This document shows positions 10,901 to 23,799 of a stretch of 47,961 nucleotides of DNA, in pieces (the stretch's first letter is position 1; every line of letters starts with the position of its first letter). The notes under the pieces are model-generated. The model was given only the letters and a program-made list of their open reading frames with translations, searched no databases and was not told the origin of the DNA. The position numbers and the translations under genes were made by a program. The DNA is from Lineus longissimus (taxonomy: Eukaryota > Nemertea > Pilidiophora > Heteronemertea > Lineidae), in assembly GCF_910592395.1 (NCBI RefSeq), contig NC_088320.1, forward strand, positions 16,802,501 to 16,850,461. Reading direction: 5' to 3'.

Positions 10901-13900
10901 TGGATGAGGAGCTAGCTATTCAAGGTGTCTCAAAGACAGTAGGATGTTCTCTTCAAAGGGTGAGATGTACTGGATGAGGAGCTAGCTATTCATGGTGTCT
11001 CAAAGACAATAGGTTGTTCTCTTCAAAGGCAGAGATATGCTGGATGAGGAGCTAGCTATTCAAGTTGTCTCAAAGACAGTAGGATGTTCTCTTCAAAGGG
11101 TGAGATGTACTGAATGAGGAGCTAGCTATTCATGGTGACTCAAAGACAATAGGTTGTTCTCTTCAAAGGCAGAGATATGCTCGATGAGGAGCTAGCTATT
11201 CAAGGTGTCTCAAAGACAGTAGGATGTTCTCTTCAAAGGGTGAGATGTACTGGATGAGGAGCTAGCTATTCAAGGTGTCTCAAAGACAGTAGGATGTTCT
11301 CTTCAAAGGGTGAGATGTACTGGATGAGGAGCTAGCTATTCAAGGTGTCTCAAAGACAGTAGGATGTTCTCTTCAAAAGGTGAGATGTACTGGATGAGGA
11401 GCTAGCTATTCAAGGTGTCTCAAAGACAGTAGGATGTCCACTTCAATGGGTGAGATGTACTGGATGAGGAGCTTGCTATTCGGTGTATCAAAGACAGTAG
11501 GTTGTTCTCTTCAAAGGGTGAGATGTGCTGGATGAGGATCTTGCTATTCAAGGTGTCTCAAAGACAATAGGTTGTTCTCTTCAAAGGGTGAGATATGCTG
11601 GATGAGGAGCTAGCTATTCATGGTGTCTCAAAGACAGTAGGATGTTCTCTTCAAAGGCTGAGATATGCTGGATGAGGAGCTAGCTATTCATGGTGTCTCA
11701 AAGACAGTAGGATGTTCTCTTCAAAGGGTGAGATGTACTGGATGAGGATCTTGCTATTCAAGGTGTCTCAAAGACAATAGGTTGTTCTCTTCAAAGGCTG
11801 AGATATGCTGGATGAGGAGCTAGCTATTCAAGGTGTCTCAAAGACAGTAGGATGTTCTCTTCAAAGGGTGAGATGTACTGGATGAGGAGCTTGCTATTCA
11901 AGGTGTCTCAAAGACAGTAGTTTGTTCTCTTCAAAGGGTGAGATATGCTGGATGAGGAGCTAGCTATTCAAGGTGTATCAAAGACAATAGGTTGTTCTCT
12001 TCAAAGGGTGAGATATGCTGGATGAGGAGCTAGCTATTCAAGGTGTCTCAAAGACAGTAGGATGTTCTCTTCAAAGGGTGAGATGTACTGGATGAGGAGC
12101 TAGCTATTCATGGTGTCTCAAAGACAATAGGTTGTTCTCTTCAAAGGCTGAGATATGCTGGATGAGGAGCTAGCTATTCAAGGTGTCTCAAAGACAGTAG
12201 GATGTTCTCTTCAAAGGGTGAGATATACTGGATGAGGAGCTAGCTATTCATGGTGTCTCAAAGACAATAGGTTGTTCTCTTCAAAGGCTGAGATATGCTG
12301 GATGAGGAGCTAGCTATTCAAGGTGTCTCAAAGACAGTAGGTTGTTCTCTTCAAAGGGTGAGATGTGCTGGATGAGGATCTTGCTATTCAAGGTGTCTCA
12401 AAGACAATAGGTTGTTCTCTTCAAAGGGTGAGATATGTTGGATGAGGAGCTAGCTATTCATGGTGTCTCAAAGAGAGTAGGATGTTCTCTTCAAAGGCTG
12501 AGATATGCTGGATGAGGAGCTTGCTATTCATGGTGTCTCAAAGACAGTAGGATGTTCTCTTCAAAGGGTGAGATGTACTGGATGAGGAGCTAGCTATTCA
12601 AGGTGTCTCAAAGACAGTAGGATGTTCTCTTCAAAAGGTGAGATATGCTGGATGAGGAGCTAGCTATTCAAGGTGTCTCAAAGACAGTAGGATGTTCTCT
12701 TCAAAGGGTGAGATATGCTGGATGAGGAGCTAGCTATTCAAGGTGTATCAAAGACAGTAGGATGTTCTCTTCAAAGGGTGAGATGTACTGGATGAGGAGC
12801 TTGCTATTCAAGGTGTCTCAAAGACAATAGGTTGTTCTCTTCAAAGGGTGAGATGTACTGGATGAGGATCTTGCTATTCAAGGTGTCTCAAAGACAGTAG
12901 GTTGTTCTCTTCAAAGGGTGAGATGTGCTGGATGAGGATCTTGCTATTCAAGGTGTCTCAAAGACAATAGGTTGTTCTCTTCAAAGGGTGAGATATGCTG
13001 GATGAGGAGCTAGCTATTCATGGTGTCTCAAAGAGAGTAGGATGTTCTCTTCAAAGGCTGAGATATGCTGGATGAGGAGCTTGCTATTCATGGTGTCTCA
13101 AAGACAGTAGGATGTTCTCTTCAAAGGGTGAGATGTACTGGATGAGGAGCTAGCTATTCAAGGTGTCTCAAAGACAGTAGGATGTTCTCTTCAAAAGGTG
13201 AGATATGCTGGATGAGGAGCTAGCTATTCAAGGTGTCTCAAAGACAGTAGGATGTTCTCTTCAAAGGGTGAGATATGCTGGATGAGGAGCTAGCTATTCA
13301 AGGTGTATCAAAGACAGTAGGATGTTCTCTTCAAAGGTTGAGATGTACTGGATGAGGAGCTTGCTATTCAAGGTGTCTCAAAGACAATAGGTTGTTCTCT
13401 TCAAAGGGTGAGATATGTTGGATGAGGAGCTAGCTATTCAAGGTGTATCAAAGACAATAGGTTGTTCTCTTCAAAGGGTGAGATGTACTGGATGAGGATC
13501 TTGCTATTCAAGGTGTCTCAAAGACAGTAGGTTGTTCTCTTCAAAGGGTGAGATGTACTTGATGAGGAGATTGCTATTCAAGGTGTCTCAAAGACAATAG
13601 GTTGTTCTCTTCAAAGGGTGAGATATGCTGGATGAGGAGCTAGCTATTCAAGGTGTCTCAAAGACAGTAGGATGTTCTCTTCAAAGGGTGAGATATGCTG
13701 GATGAGGAGCTAGCTATTCATGGTGTCTTAAAGACAGTAGGTTGTTCTCTTCAAAGGGTGAGATGTACTGGATGAGGAGCTAGCTATTCAAGGTGTCTCA
13801 AAGACAGTAGGATATTCTCTTCAAAGGGTGAGATATGCTGGATGAGGAGCTAGCTATTAAAGGTGTCTCAAAGATAGTAGGTTGTTCTCTTCAAAGGGTG

Positions 13901-16900
13901 AGATATGCTGGATGAGGAGCTAGCTATTCAAGGTGTCTCAAAGACAGTAGGATGTTCTCTTCAAAGGGTGAGATGTACTTGATGAGGATCTTGCTGTTCA
14001 AGGTGTCTCAAAGACAATAGGTTGTTCTCTTCAAAGGGTGAGATATGCTGGATGAGGATCTTGCCATTCAAGGTGTCTCAAAGACAGTAGGATGTTCTCT
14101 TCAAAGGGTGAGATAAACTGGATGAGGAGCTAGCTATTCAAGGAGTCTCAAAGACAGTAGGATGTTCTCTTCAAAGGGTGAGATGTACTGGATGAGGATC
14201 TTGCTATTCAAGGTGACTCAAAGACAGTAGGATATTCTCTTCAAAGGCTGAGATATGCTGGATGAGGAGCTAGCTATTCATGGTGTATCAAAGACAATAG
14301 GTTGTTCTCTTCAAAGGGTGAGATATGCTGGATGAGGAGCTAGCTATTCAAGGTGTCTCAAAGACAGTAGGATGTTCTCTTCAAAGGGTGAGATGTACTG
14401 GATGAGGAGCTAGCTATTCATGGTGTCTCAAAGACAATAGGTTGTTCTCTTCAAAGGCAGAGATATGCTGGATGAGGAGCTAGCTATTCAAGGTGTCTCA
14501 AAGACAGTAGGATGTTCTCTTCAAAGGGTGAGATGTACTGGATGAGGAGCTAGCTATTCAAGGTGTTTCAAAGACAGTAGGATGTTCTCTTCAAAAGGTG
14601 AGATATGCTGGATGAGGAGCTAGCTATTCAAGGTGTCTCAAAGACAGTAGGATGTTCTCTTCAAAGGGTGAGATATGCTGGATGAGGAGCTAGCTATTCA
14701 AGGTGTATCAAAGACAGTAGGATGTTCTCTTCAAAGGGTGAGATGTACTGGATGAGGAGCTTGCTATTCAAGGTGTCTCAAAGACAATAGGTTGTTCTCT
14801 TCAAAGGGTGAGATATGTTGGATGAGGAGCTAGCTATTCAAGGTGTATCAAAGACAATAGGTTGTTCTCTTCAAAGGGTGAGATGTACTGGATGAGGATC
14901 TTGCTATTCAAGGTGCCTCAAAGACAGTAGGTTGTTCTCTTCAAAGGGTGAGATGTACTTGATGAGGAGATTGCTATTCAAGGTGTCTCAAAGACAATAG
15001 GTTGTTCTCTTCAAAGGGTGAGATATGCTGGATGAGGAGCTAGCTATTCAAGGTGTCTCAAAGACAGTAGGATGTTCTCTTCAAAGGATGAGATATGCTG
15101 GATGAGGAGCTAGCTATTCAAGGTGTCTCAAAGACAGTAGGATGTTCTCTTCAAAGGGTGAGATGTACTGGATGAGGAGCTTGCTATTAAAGGTGTCTCA
15201 AAGACAGTAGGTTGTTCTCTTCAAAGGGTGAGATATGCTGGATGAGGAGCTAGCTATTCATGGTGTATCAAAGACAATAGGTTGTTCTCTTCAAAGGGTG
15301 AGATATGCTGGATGAGGAGCTAGCTATTCAAGGTGTCTCAAAGAGAGTAGGATGTTCTCTTCAAAGGGTGAGATGTACTGGATGAGGAGCTAGCTATTCA
15401 TGGTGTCTCAAAGACAATAGGTTGTTCTCTTCAAAGGCTGAGATATGCTGGATGAGGAGCTAGCTATTCAAGGTGTCTCAAAGACAGTAGGATGTTCTCT
15501 TCAAAGGGTGAGATGTACTGGATGAGGAGCTAGCTATTCAAGGTGTCTCAAAGACAGTAGGATGTTCTCTTCAAAAGGTGAGATGTACTGGATGAGGAGC
15601 TAGCTATTCAAGGTGTCTCAAAGACAGTAGGATGTCCTCTTCAAAGGGTGAGATGTACTGGATGAGGAGCTTGCTATTCGGTGTATCAAAGACAGTAGGA
15701 TGTTCTCTTCAAAAGGTGAGATGTACTGGATGAGGAGCTAGCTATTCAAGGTGTCTCAAAGACAGTAGGATGTTCTCTTCAAAGGGTGAGATGTACTGGA
15801 TGAGGAGCTAGCTATTCAAGGTGTCTCAAAGACAGTAGGATATTCTCTTCAAAGGGTGAGATATGCTGGATGAGGAGCTAGCTATTAAAGGTGTCTCAAA
15901 GATAGTAGGTTGTTCTCTTCAAAGGGTGAGATATGCTGGATGAGGAGCTAGCTATTCAAGGTGTCTCAAAGACAGTAGGATGTTCTCTTCAAAGGGTGAG
16001 ATGTACTTGATGAGGATCTTGCTGTTCAAGGTGTCTCAAAGACAATAGGTTGTTCTCTTCAAAGGGTGAGATATGCTGAATGAGGATCTTGCCATTCAAG
16101 GTGTCTCAAAGACAGTAGGATGTTCTCTTCAAAGGGTGAGATAAACTGGATGAGGAGCTAGCTATTCAAGGTGTCTCAAAGACATTAGGATGTTCTCTTC
16201 AAAGGGTGAGATGTACTGGATGAGGATCTTGCTATTCAAGGTGACTCAAAGACAGTAGGATGTTCTCTTCAAAGGCTGAGATATGCTGGATGAGGAGCTA
16301 GCTATTCATGGTGTATCAAAGACAATAGGTTGTTCTCTTCAAAGGGTGAGATATGCTGGATGAGGAGCTAGCTATTCAAGGTGTCTCAAAGACAGTAGGA
16401 TGTTCTCTTCAAAGGGTGAGATGTACTGGATGAGGAGCTAGCTATTCATGGTGTCTCAAAGACAATAGGTTGTTCTCTTCAAAGGCAGAGATATGCTGGA
16501 TGAGGAGCTAGCTATTCAAGGTGTCTCAAAGACAGTAGTATGTTCTCTTCAAAGGGTGAGATGTACTGGATGAGGAGCTAGCTATTCATGGTGTCTCAAA
16601 GACAATAGGTTGTTCTCTTCAAAGGCTGAGATATGCTGGATGAGGAGCTAGCTATTCAAGGTGTCTCAAAGACAGTAGGATGTTCTCTTCAAAGGGTGAG
16701 ATGTACTGGATGAGGAGCTAGCTATTCAAGGTGTCTCAAAGACAGTAGGATGTTCTCTTCAAAAGGTGAGATGTACTGGATGAGGAGCTAGCTATTCAAG
16801 GTGTCTCAAAGACAGTAGGATGTCCTCTTCAAAGGGTGAGATGTACTGGATGAGGAGCTTGCTATTCGGTGTATCAAAGACAGTAGGTTGTTCTCTTCAA

Positions 16901-17429
16901 AGGGTGAGATGTGCTGGATGAGGATCTTGCTATTCAAGGTGTCTCAAAGACAATAGGTTGTTCTCTTCAAAGGGTGAGATATGCAGGATGAGGAGCTAGC
17001 TATTCATGGTGTCTCAAAGACAGTGGGATGTTCTCTTCAAAGGCTGAGATATGCTGGATGAGGAGCTAGCTATTCATGGTGTCTCAAAGACAGTAGGTTG
17101 TTCTCTTCAAAGGGTGAGATGTACTGGATGAGGATCTTGCTATTCAAGGTGTCTCAAAGACAATAGGTTGTTCTCTTCAAAGGCTGAGATATGCTGGATG
17201 AGGAGCTAGCTATTCAAGGTGTCTCAAAGACAGTAGGATGTCCTCTTCAATGGGTGAGATGTACTGGATGAGGAGCTTGCTATTCGGTGTATCAAAGACA
17301 GTAGGTTGTTCTCTTCAAAGGGTGAGATGTGCTGGATGAGGATCTTGCTATTCAAGGTGTCTCAAAGACAATAGGTTGTTCTCTTCAAAGGGTGAGATAT
17401 GCTGGATGAGGAGCTAGCTATTCATGGTG

Positions 17430-20400
17430 TCTCAAAGACAGTAGGATGTTCTCTTCAAAGGGTGAGATATGCTGGATGAGGAGCTAGCTATTCATGGTGT
17501 CTCAAAGACAGTAGGATGTTCTCTTCAAAGGGTGAGATGTACTGGATGAGGATCTTGCTATTCAAGGTGTCTCAAAGACAATAGGTTGTTCTCTTCAAAG
17601 GCTGAGATATGCTGGATGAGGAGCTAGCTATTCAAGGTGTCTCAAAGACAGTAGGATGTTCTCTTCAAAGGGTGAGATGTACTGGATGAGGAGCTTGCTA
17701 TTCAAGGTGTCTCAAAGACAGTAGGTTGTTCTCTTCAAAGGGTGAGATATGCTGGATGAGGAGCTAGCTATTCAAGGTGTCTCAAAGACAATAGGTTGTT
17801 CTCTTCAAAGGGTGAGATATGCTGGATGAGGAGCTAGCTATTCAAGGTGTCTCAAAGACAGTAGGATGTTCTCTTCAAAGGGTGAGATGTACTGGATGAG
17901 GAGCTAGCTATTCATGGTGTCTCAAAGACAATAGGTTGTTCTCTTCAAAGGCTGAGATATGCTGGATGAGGAGCTAGCTATTCAAGGTGTCTCAAAGACA
18001 GTAGGATGTTCTCTTCAAAGGGTGAGATATACTGGATGAGGAGCTAGCTATTCATGGTGTCTCAAAGACAATAGGTTGTTCTCTTCAAAGGCTGAGATAT
18101 GCTGGATGAGGAGCTAGCTATTCAAGGTGTCTCAAAGACAGTAGGTTGTTCTCTTCAAAGGGTGAGATGTACTGGATGAGGATCTTGCTATTCAAGGTGT
18201 CTCAAAGACAATAGGTTGTTCTCTTCAAAGGGTGAGATATGCTGGATGAGGAGCTAGCTATTCATGGTGTCTCAAAGAGAGTAGGATGTTCTCTTCAAAG
18301 GCTGAGATATGCTGGATGAGGAGCTTGCTATTCATGGTGTCTCAAAGACAGTAGGATGTTCTCTTCAAAGGGTGAGATGTACTGGATGAGGAGCTAGCTA
18401 TTCAAGGTGTCTCAAAGACAGTAGGATGTTCTCTTCAAAAGGTGAGATATGCTGGATGAGGAGCTAGCTATTCAAGGTGTCTCAAAGACAGTAGGATGTT
18501 CTCTTCAAAGGGTGAGATATGCTGGATGAGGAGCTAGCTATTCAAGGTGTATCAAAGACAGTAGGATGTTCTCTTCAAAGGGTGAGATGTACTGGATGAG
18601 GAGCTTGCTATTCAAGGTGTCTAAAAGACAATAGGTTGTCCTCTTCAAAGGGTGAGATATGCTGGATGAGGAGCTAGCTATTCAAGGTGTCTCAAAGACA
18701 GTAGGATGTTCTCTTCAAAGGGTGAGATGTACTGGATGAGGAGCTTGCTATTCAAGGTGTCTCAAAGACAGTAGGTTGTTCTCTTCAAAGGGTGAGATGT
18801 ACTGGATGAGGAGCTAGCTATTCAAGGTGTCTCAAAGAGAGTAGGATGTTCTCTTCAAAGGGTGAGATATGCTGGATGAGGAGCTAGCTATTCAAGGTGT
18901 ATCAAAGACAATAGGTTGTTCTCTTCAAAGGGTGAGATGTACTGGATGAGGATCTTGCTATTCAAGGTGTCTCAAAGACAGTAGGTTGTTCTCTTCAAAG
19001 GGTGAGATGTACTTGATGAGGAGATTGCTATTCAAGGTGTCTCAAAGACAATAGGTTGTTCTCTTCAAAGGGTGAGATATGCTGGATGAGGAGTTAGCTA
19101 TTCAAGGTGTCTCAAAGACAGTAGGATGTTCTCTTCAAAGGGTGAGATGTACTGGATGAGGAGCTTGCTATTCAAGGTGTCTCAAAGACAGTAGGTTGTT
19201 CTCTTCAAAGGGTGAGATATGCTGGATGAGGAGCTAGCTATTCATGGTGTCTTAAAGACAGTAGGTTGTTCTCTTCAAAGGGTGAGATGTACTGGATGAG
19301 GAGCTAGCTATTCAAGGTGTCTCAAAGACAGTAGGATGTTCTCTTCAAAGGGTGAGATATGCTGGATGAGGAGCTAGCTATTAAAGGTGTCTCAAAGATA
19401 GTAGGTTGTTCTCTTCAAAGGGTGAGATATGCTGGATGAGGAGATAGCTATTCAAGGTGTCTCAAAGACAGTAGGATGTTCTCTTCAAAGGGTGAGATGT
19501 ACTTGATGAGGATCTTGCTGTTCAAGGTGTCTCAAAGACAATAAGTTGTTCTCTTCAAAGGGTGAGATATGCTGGATGAGGATCTTGCTATTCAAGGTGT
19601 CTCAAAGACAGTAGGATGTTCTCTTCAAAGGGTGAGATATACTGGATGAGGAGCTAGCTATTCAAGGTGTCTCAAAGACAGTAGGATGTTCTCTTCAAAG
19701 GGTGAGATGTACTGGATGAGGATCTTGCTATTCAAGGTGTCTCAAAGACAGTAGGATGTTCTCTTCAAAGGCTGAGATATGCTGGATGAGGAGCTAGCTA
19801 TTCAAGGTGTATCAAAGACAATAAGTTGTTCTCTTCAAAGGCTGAGATATGCTGGATGAGGAGCTAGCTATTCAAGGTGTCTCAAAGACAGTAGGATGTT
19901 CTCTTCAAAGGGTGAGATGTACTGGATGAGGAGCTAGCTATTCATGGTGTCTCAAAGACAATAGGTTGTTCTCTTCAAAGGCAGAGATATGCTGGATGAG
20001 GAGCTAGCTATTCAAGGTGTCTCAAAGACAGTAGGATGTTCTCTTCAAAGGGTGAGATGTACTGGATGAGGAGCTAGCTATTCATGGTGTCTCAAAGACA
20101 ATAGGTTGTTCTCTTCAAAGGCTGAGATATGCTGGATGAGGAGCTAGCTATTCAAGGTGTCTCAAAGACAGTAGGATGTTCTCTTCAAAGGGTGAGATGT
20201 ACTGGATGAGGAGCTAGCTATTCAAGGTGTCTCAAAGACAGTAGGATGTTCTCTTCAAAAGGTGAGATGTACTGGATGAGGAGCTAGCTATTCAAGGTGT
20301 CTCAAAGACAGTAGGGTGTCCTCTTCAAAGGGTGAGATGTACTGGATGAGGAGCTTGCTATTCAATGTGTCTCAAAGACAGTAGGTTGTTCTCTTCAAAG

Positions 20401-22680
20401 GGTGAGATGTGCTGGATGAGGAGCTAGCTATTCAAGGTGTATCAAAGACAATAGGTTGTTCTCTTCAAAGGGTGAGATATGCTGGATGAGGAGCTAGCTT
20501 TTCAAGGTGTCTCAAAGACAGTAGGATGTTCTCTTCAAAGGGTGAGATGTACTGGATGAGGAGCTAGCTATTCATGGTGTCTCAAAGACAATAGGTTGTT
20601 CTCTTCAAAGGCTGAGATATGCTGGATGAGGAGCTAGCTATTCAAGGTGTCTCAAAGACAGTAGGATGTTCTCTTCAAAGGGTGAGATGTACTGGATGAG
20701 GAGCTAGCTATTCATGGTGTCTCAAAGACAATAGGTTGTTCTCTTCAAAGGGTGAGATATGCTGGATGAGGAGCTAGCTATTCAAGGTGTCTCAAAGACA
20801 GTAGGATGTTCTCTTCAAAGGGTGAGATATGCTGGATGAGGAGCTAGCTATTCAAGGTGTCACAAAGACAGTAGGATGTTCTCTTCAAAGGGTGAGATGT
20901 ACTGGATGAGGAGCTAGCTATTCAAGGTGTCTCAAAGACAGTAGGTTGTTCTCTTCAAAGGGTGAGATGTACTGGATGAGGAGCTAGCTATTCAAGGTGT
21001 CTCAAAGACAGTAGGATGTTCTCTTCAAAAGGTGAGATGTACTGGATGAGGAGCTAGCTATTCAAGGTGTATCAAAGACAGTAGGATGTTCTCTTCAAAG
21101 GGTGAGATGTACTGGATGAGGAGCTAGCTATTCAAGGTGTCTCAAAGACAGTAGGTTGTTCTCTTCAAAGGGTGAGATGTACTGGATGAGGAGCTAGCTA
21201 TTCAAGGTGTCTCAAAGACAGTAGGATGTTCTCTTCAAAAGGTGAGATGTACTGGATGAGGAGCTAGCTATTCAAGGTGTCTCAAAGACAGTAGGATGTC
21301 CTCTTCAAAGGGTGAGATGTACTGGATGAGGAGCTTGCTATTCGGTGTATCAAAGACAGTAGGATGTTCTCTTCAAAGGGTGAGGTGTACTGGATAAGGA
21401 GCTAGCTATTCAAGGTGTATCAAAGACAATAGGTTGTTCTCTTCAAAGGCTGAGATATGCTGGATGAGGAGCTAGCTATTCAAGGTGTCTCAAAGACAGT
21501 AGGATGTTCTCTTCAAAGGGTGAGATGTACTGGATGAGGAGCTAGCTATTCAAGGTGTCTCAAAGACAGTAGGATGTTCTCTTCAAAAGGTGAGATATGC
21601 TGGATGAGGAGCTAGCTATTCAAGGTGTCTCAAAGACAGTAGGATGTTCTCTTCAAAGGGTGAGATATGCTGGATGAGGAGCTAGCTATTCAAGGTGTAT
21701 CAAAGACAGTAGGATGTTCTCTTCAAAGGTTGAGATGTACTGGATGAGGAGCTTGCTATTCAAGGTGTCTCAAAGACAATAGGTTGTTCTCTTCAAAGGG
21801 TGAGATATGTTGGATGAGGAGCTAGCTATTCAAGGTGTATCAAAGACAATAGGTTGTTCTCTTCAAAGGGTGAGATGTACTGGATGAGGATCTTGCTATT
21901 CAAGGTGTCTCAAAGACAGTAGGTTGTTCTCTTCAAAGGGTGAGATGTACTTGATGAGGAGATTGCTATTCAAGGTGTCTCAAAGACAATAGGTTGTTCT
22001 CTTCAAAGGGTGAGATATGCTGGATGAGGAGCTAGCTATTCAAGGTGTCTCAAAGACAGTAGGATGTTCTCTTCAAAGGGTGAGATGTACTGGATGAGGA
22101 GCTTGCTATTCAAGGTGTCTCAAAGACAGTAGGTTGTTCTCTTCAAAGGGTGAGATATGCTGGATGAGGAGCTAGCTATTCATGGTGTCTTAAAGACAGT
22201 AGGTTGTTCTCTTCAAAGGGTGAGATGTACTGGATGAGGAGCTAGCTATTCAAGGTGTCTCAAAGACAGTAGGATATTCTCTTCAAAGGGTGAGATATGC
22301 TGGATGAGGAGCTAGCTATTAAAGGTGTCTCAAAGATAGTAGGTTGTTCTCTTCAAAGGGTGAGATATGCTGGATGAGGAGCTAGCTATTCAAGGTGTCT
22401 CAAAGACAGTAGGATGTTCTCTTCAAAGGGTGAGATGTACTTGATGAGGATCTTGCTGTTCAAGGTGTCTCAAAGACAATAGGTTGTTCTCTTCAAAGGG
22501 TAAGATATGCTGGATGAGGATCTTGCCATTCAAGGTGTCTCAAAGACAGTAGGATGTTCTCTTCAAAGGGTGAGATAAACTGGATGAGGAGCTAGCTATT
22601 CAAGGTGTCTCAAAGACAGTAGGATGTTCTCTTCAAAGGGTGAGATATGCTGGATGAGGAGCTAGCTATTCAAGGTGTCT
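17430..22680 (+). repeat. Large higher-order block, copy S1 (about 5.2 kb)
   Basis: It matches 23800-29050 at a constant shift of 6368 bp (91 units less 2 bp). Markers holding this shift are AATAAGTTG (19541 and 19821), a TGTCACAAAG variant (20861), CTAAAAGACA (about 18621) and GATAAACTGG (22573). Only scattered single-base differences were seen. A shorter relative of its first 1.2 kb lies at about 11650-12840, 5804 bp upstream. Confidence 0.82.
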
Positions 22681-23799
22681 CAAAGACAGTAGGTTGTTCT
22701 CTTCAAAGGGTGAGATATGCTGGATGAGGAGCTAGCTATTCATGGTGTCTTAAAGACAGTAGGTTGTTCTCTTCAAAGGGTGAGATGTACTGGATGAGGA
22801 GCTAGCTATTCAAGGTGTCTCAAAGACAGTAGGATATTCTCTTCAAAGGGTGAGATATGCTGGATGAGGAGCTAGCTATTAAAGGTGTCTCAAAGATAGT
22901 AGGTTGTTCTCTTCAAAGGGTGAGATATGCTGGATGAGGAGCTAGCTATTCAAGGTGTCTCAAAGACAGTAGGATGTTCTCTTCAAAGGGTGAGATGTAC
23001 TTGATGAGGATCTTGCTGTTCAAGGTGTCTCAAAGACAATAGGTTGTTCTCTTCAAAGGGTAAGATATGCTGGATGAGGATCTTGCCATTCAAGGTGTCT
23101 CAAAGACAGTAGGATATTCTCTTCAAAGGGTGAGATATGCTGGATGAGGAGCTAGCTATTCATGGTGTCTTAAAGACAGTAGGTTGTTCTCTTCAAAGGG
23201 TGAGATGTACTGGATGAGGAGCTAGCTATTCAAGGTGTCTCAAAGACAGTAGGATATTCTCTTCAAAGGGTGAGATATGCTGGATGAGGAGCTAGCTATT
23301 AAAGGTGTCTCAAAGATAGTAGGTTGTTCTCTTCAAAGGGTGAGATATGCTGGATGAGGAGCTAGCTATTCAAGGTGTCTCAAAGACAGTAGGATGTTCT
23401 CTTCAAAGGGTGAGATATGCTGGATGAGGAGCTAGCTATTCAAGGTGTCTCAAAGACAGTAGGTTGTTCTCTTCAAAGGGTGAGATATGCTGGATGAGGA
23501 GCTAGCTATTCATGGTGTCTCAAAGACAGTAGGATGTTCTCTTCAAAGGGTGAGATATGCTGGATGAGGAGCTAGCTATTCATGGTGTCTCAAAGACAGT
23601 AGGATGTTCTCTTCAAAGGGTGAGATGTACTGGATGAGGAGCTAGCTATTAAAGGTGTCTCAAAGATAGTAGGTTGTTCTCTTCAAAGGGTGAGATATGC
23701 TGGATGAGGAGCTAGCTATTCAAGGTGTCTCAAAGACAGTAGGATGTTCTCTTCAAAGGGTGAGATATGCTGGATGAGGAGCTAGCTATTCAAGGTGTC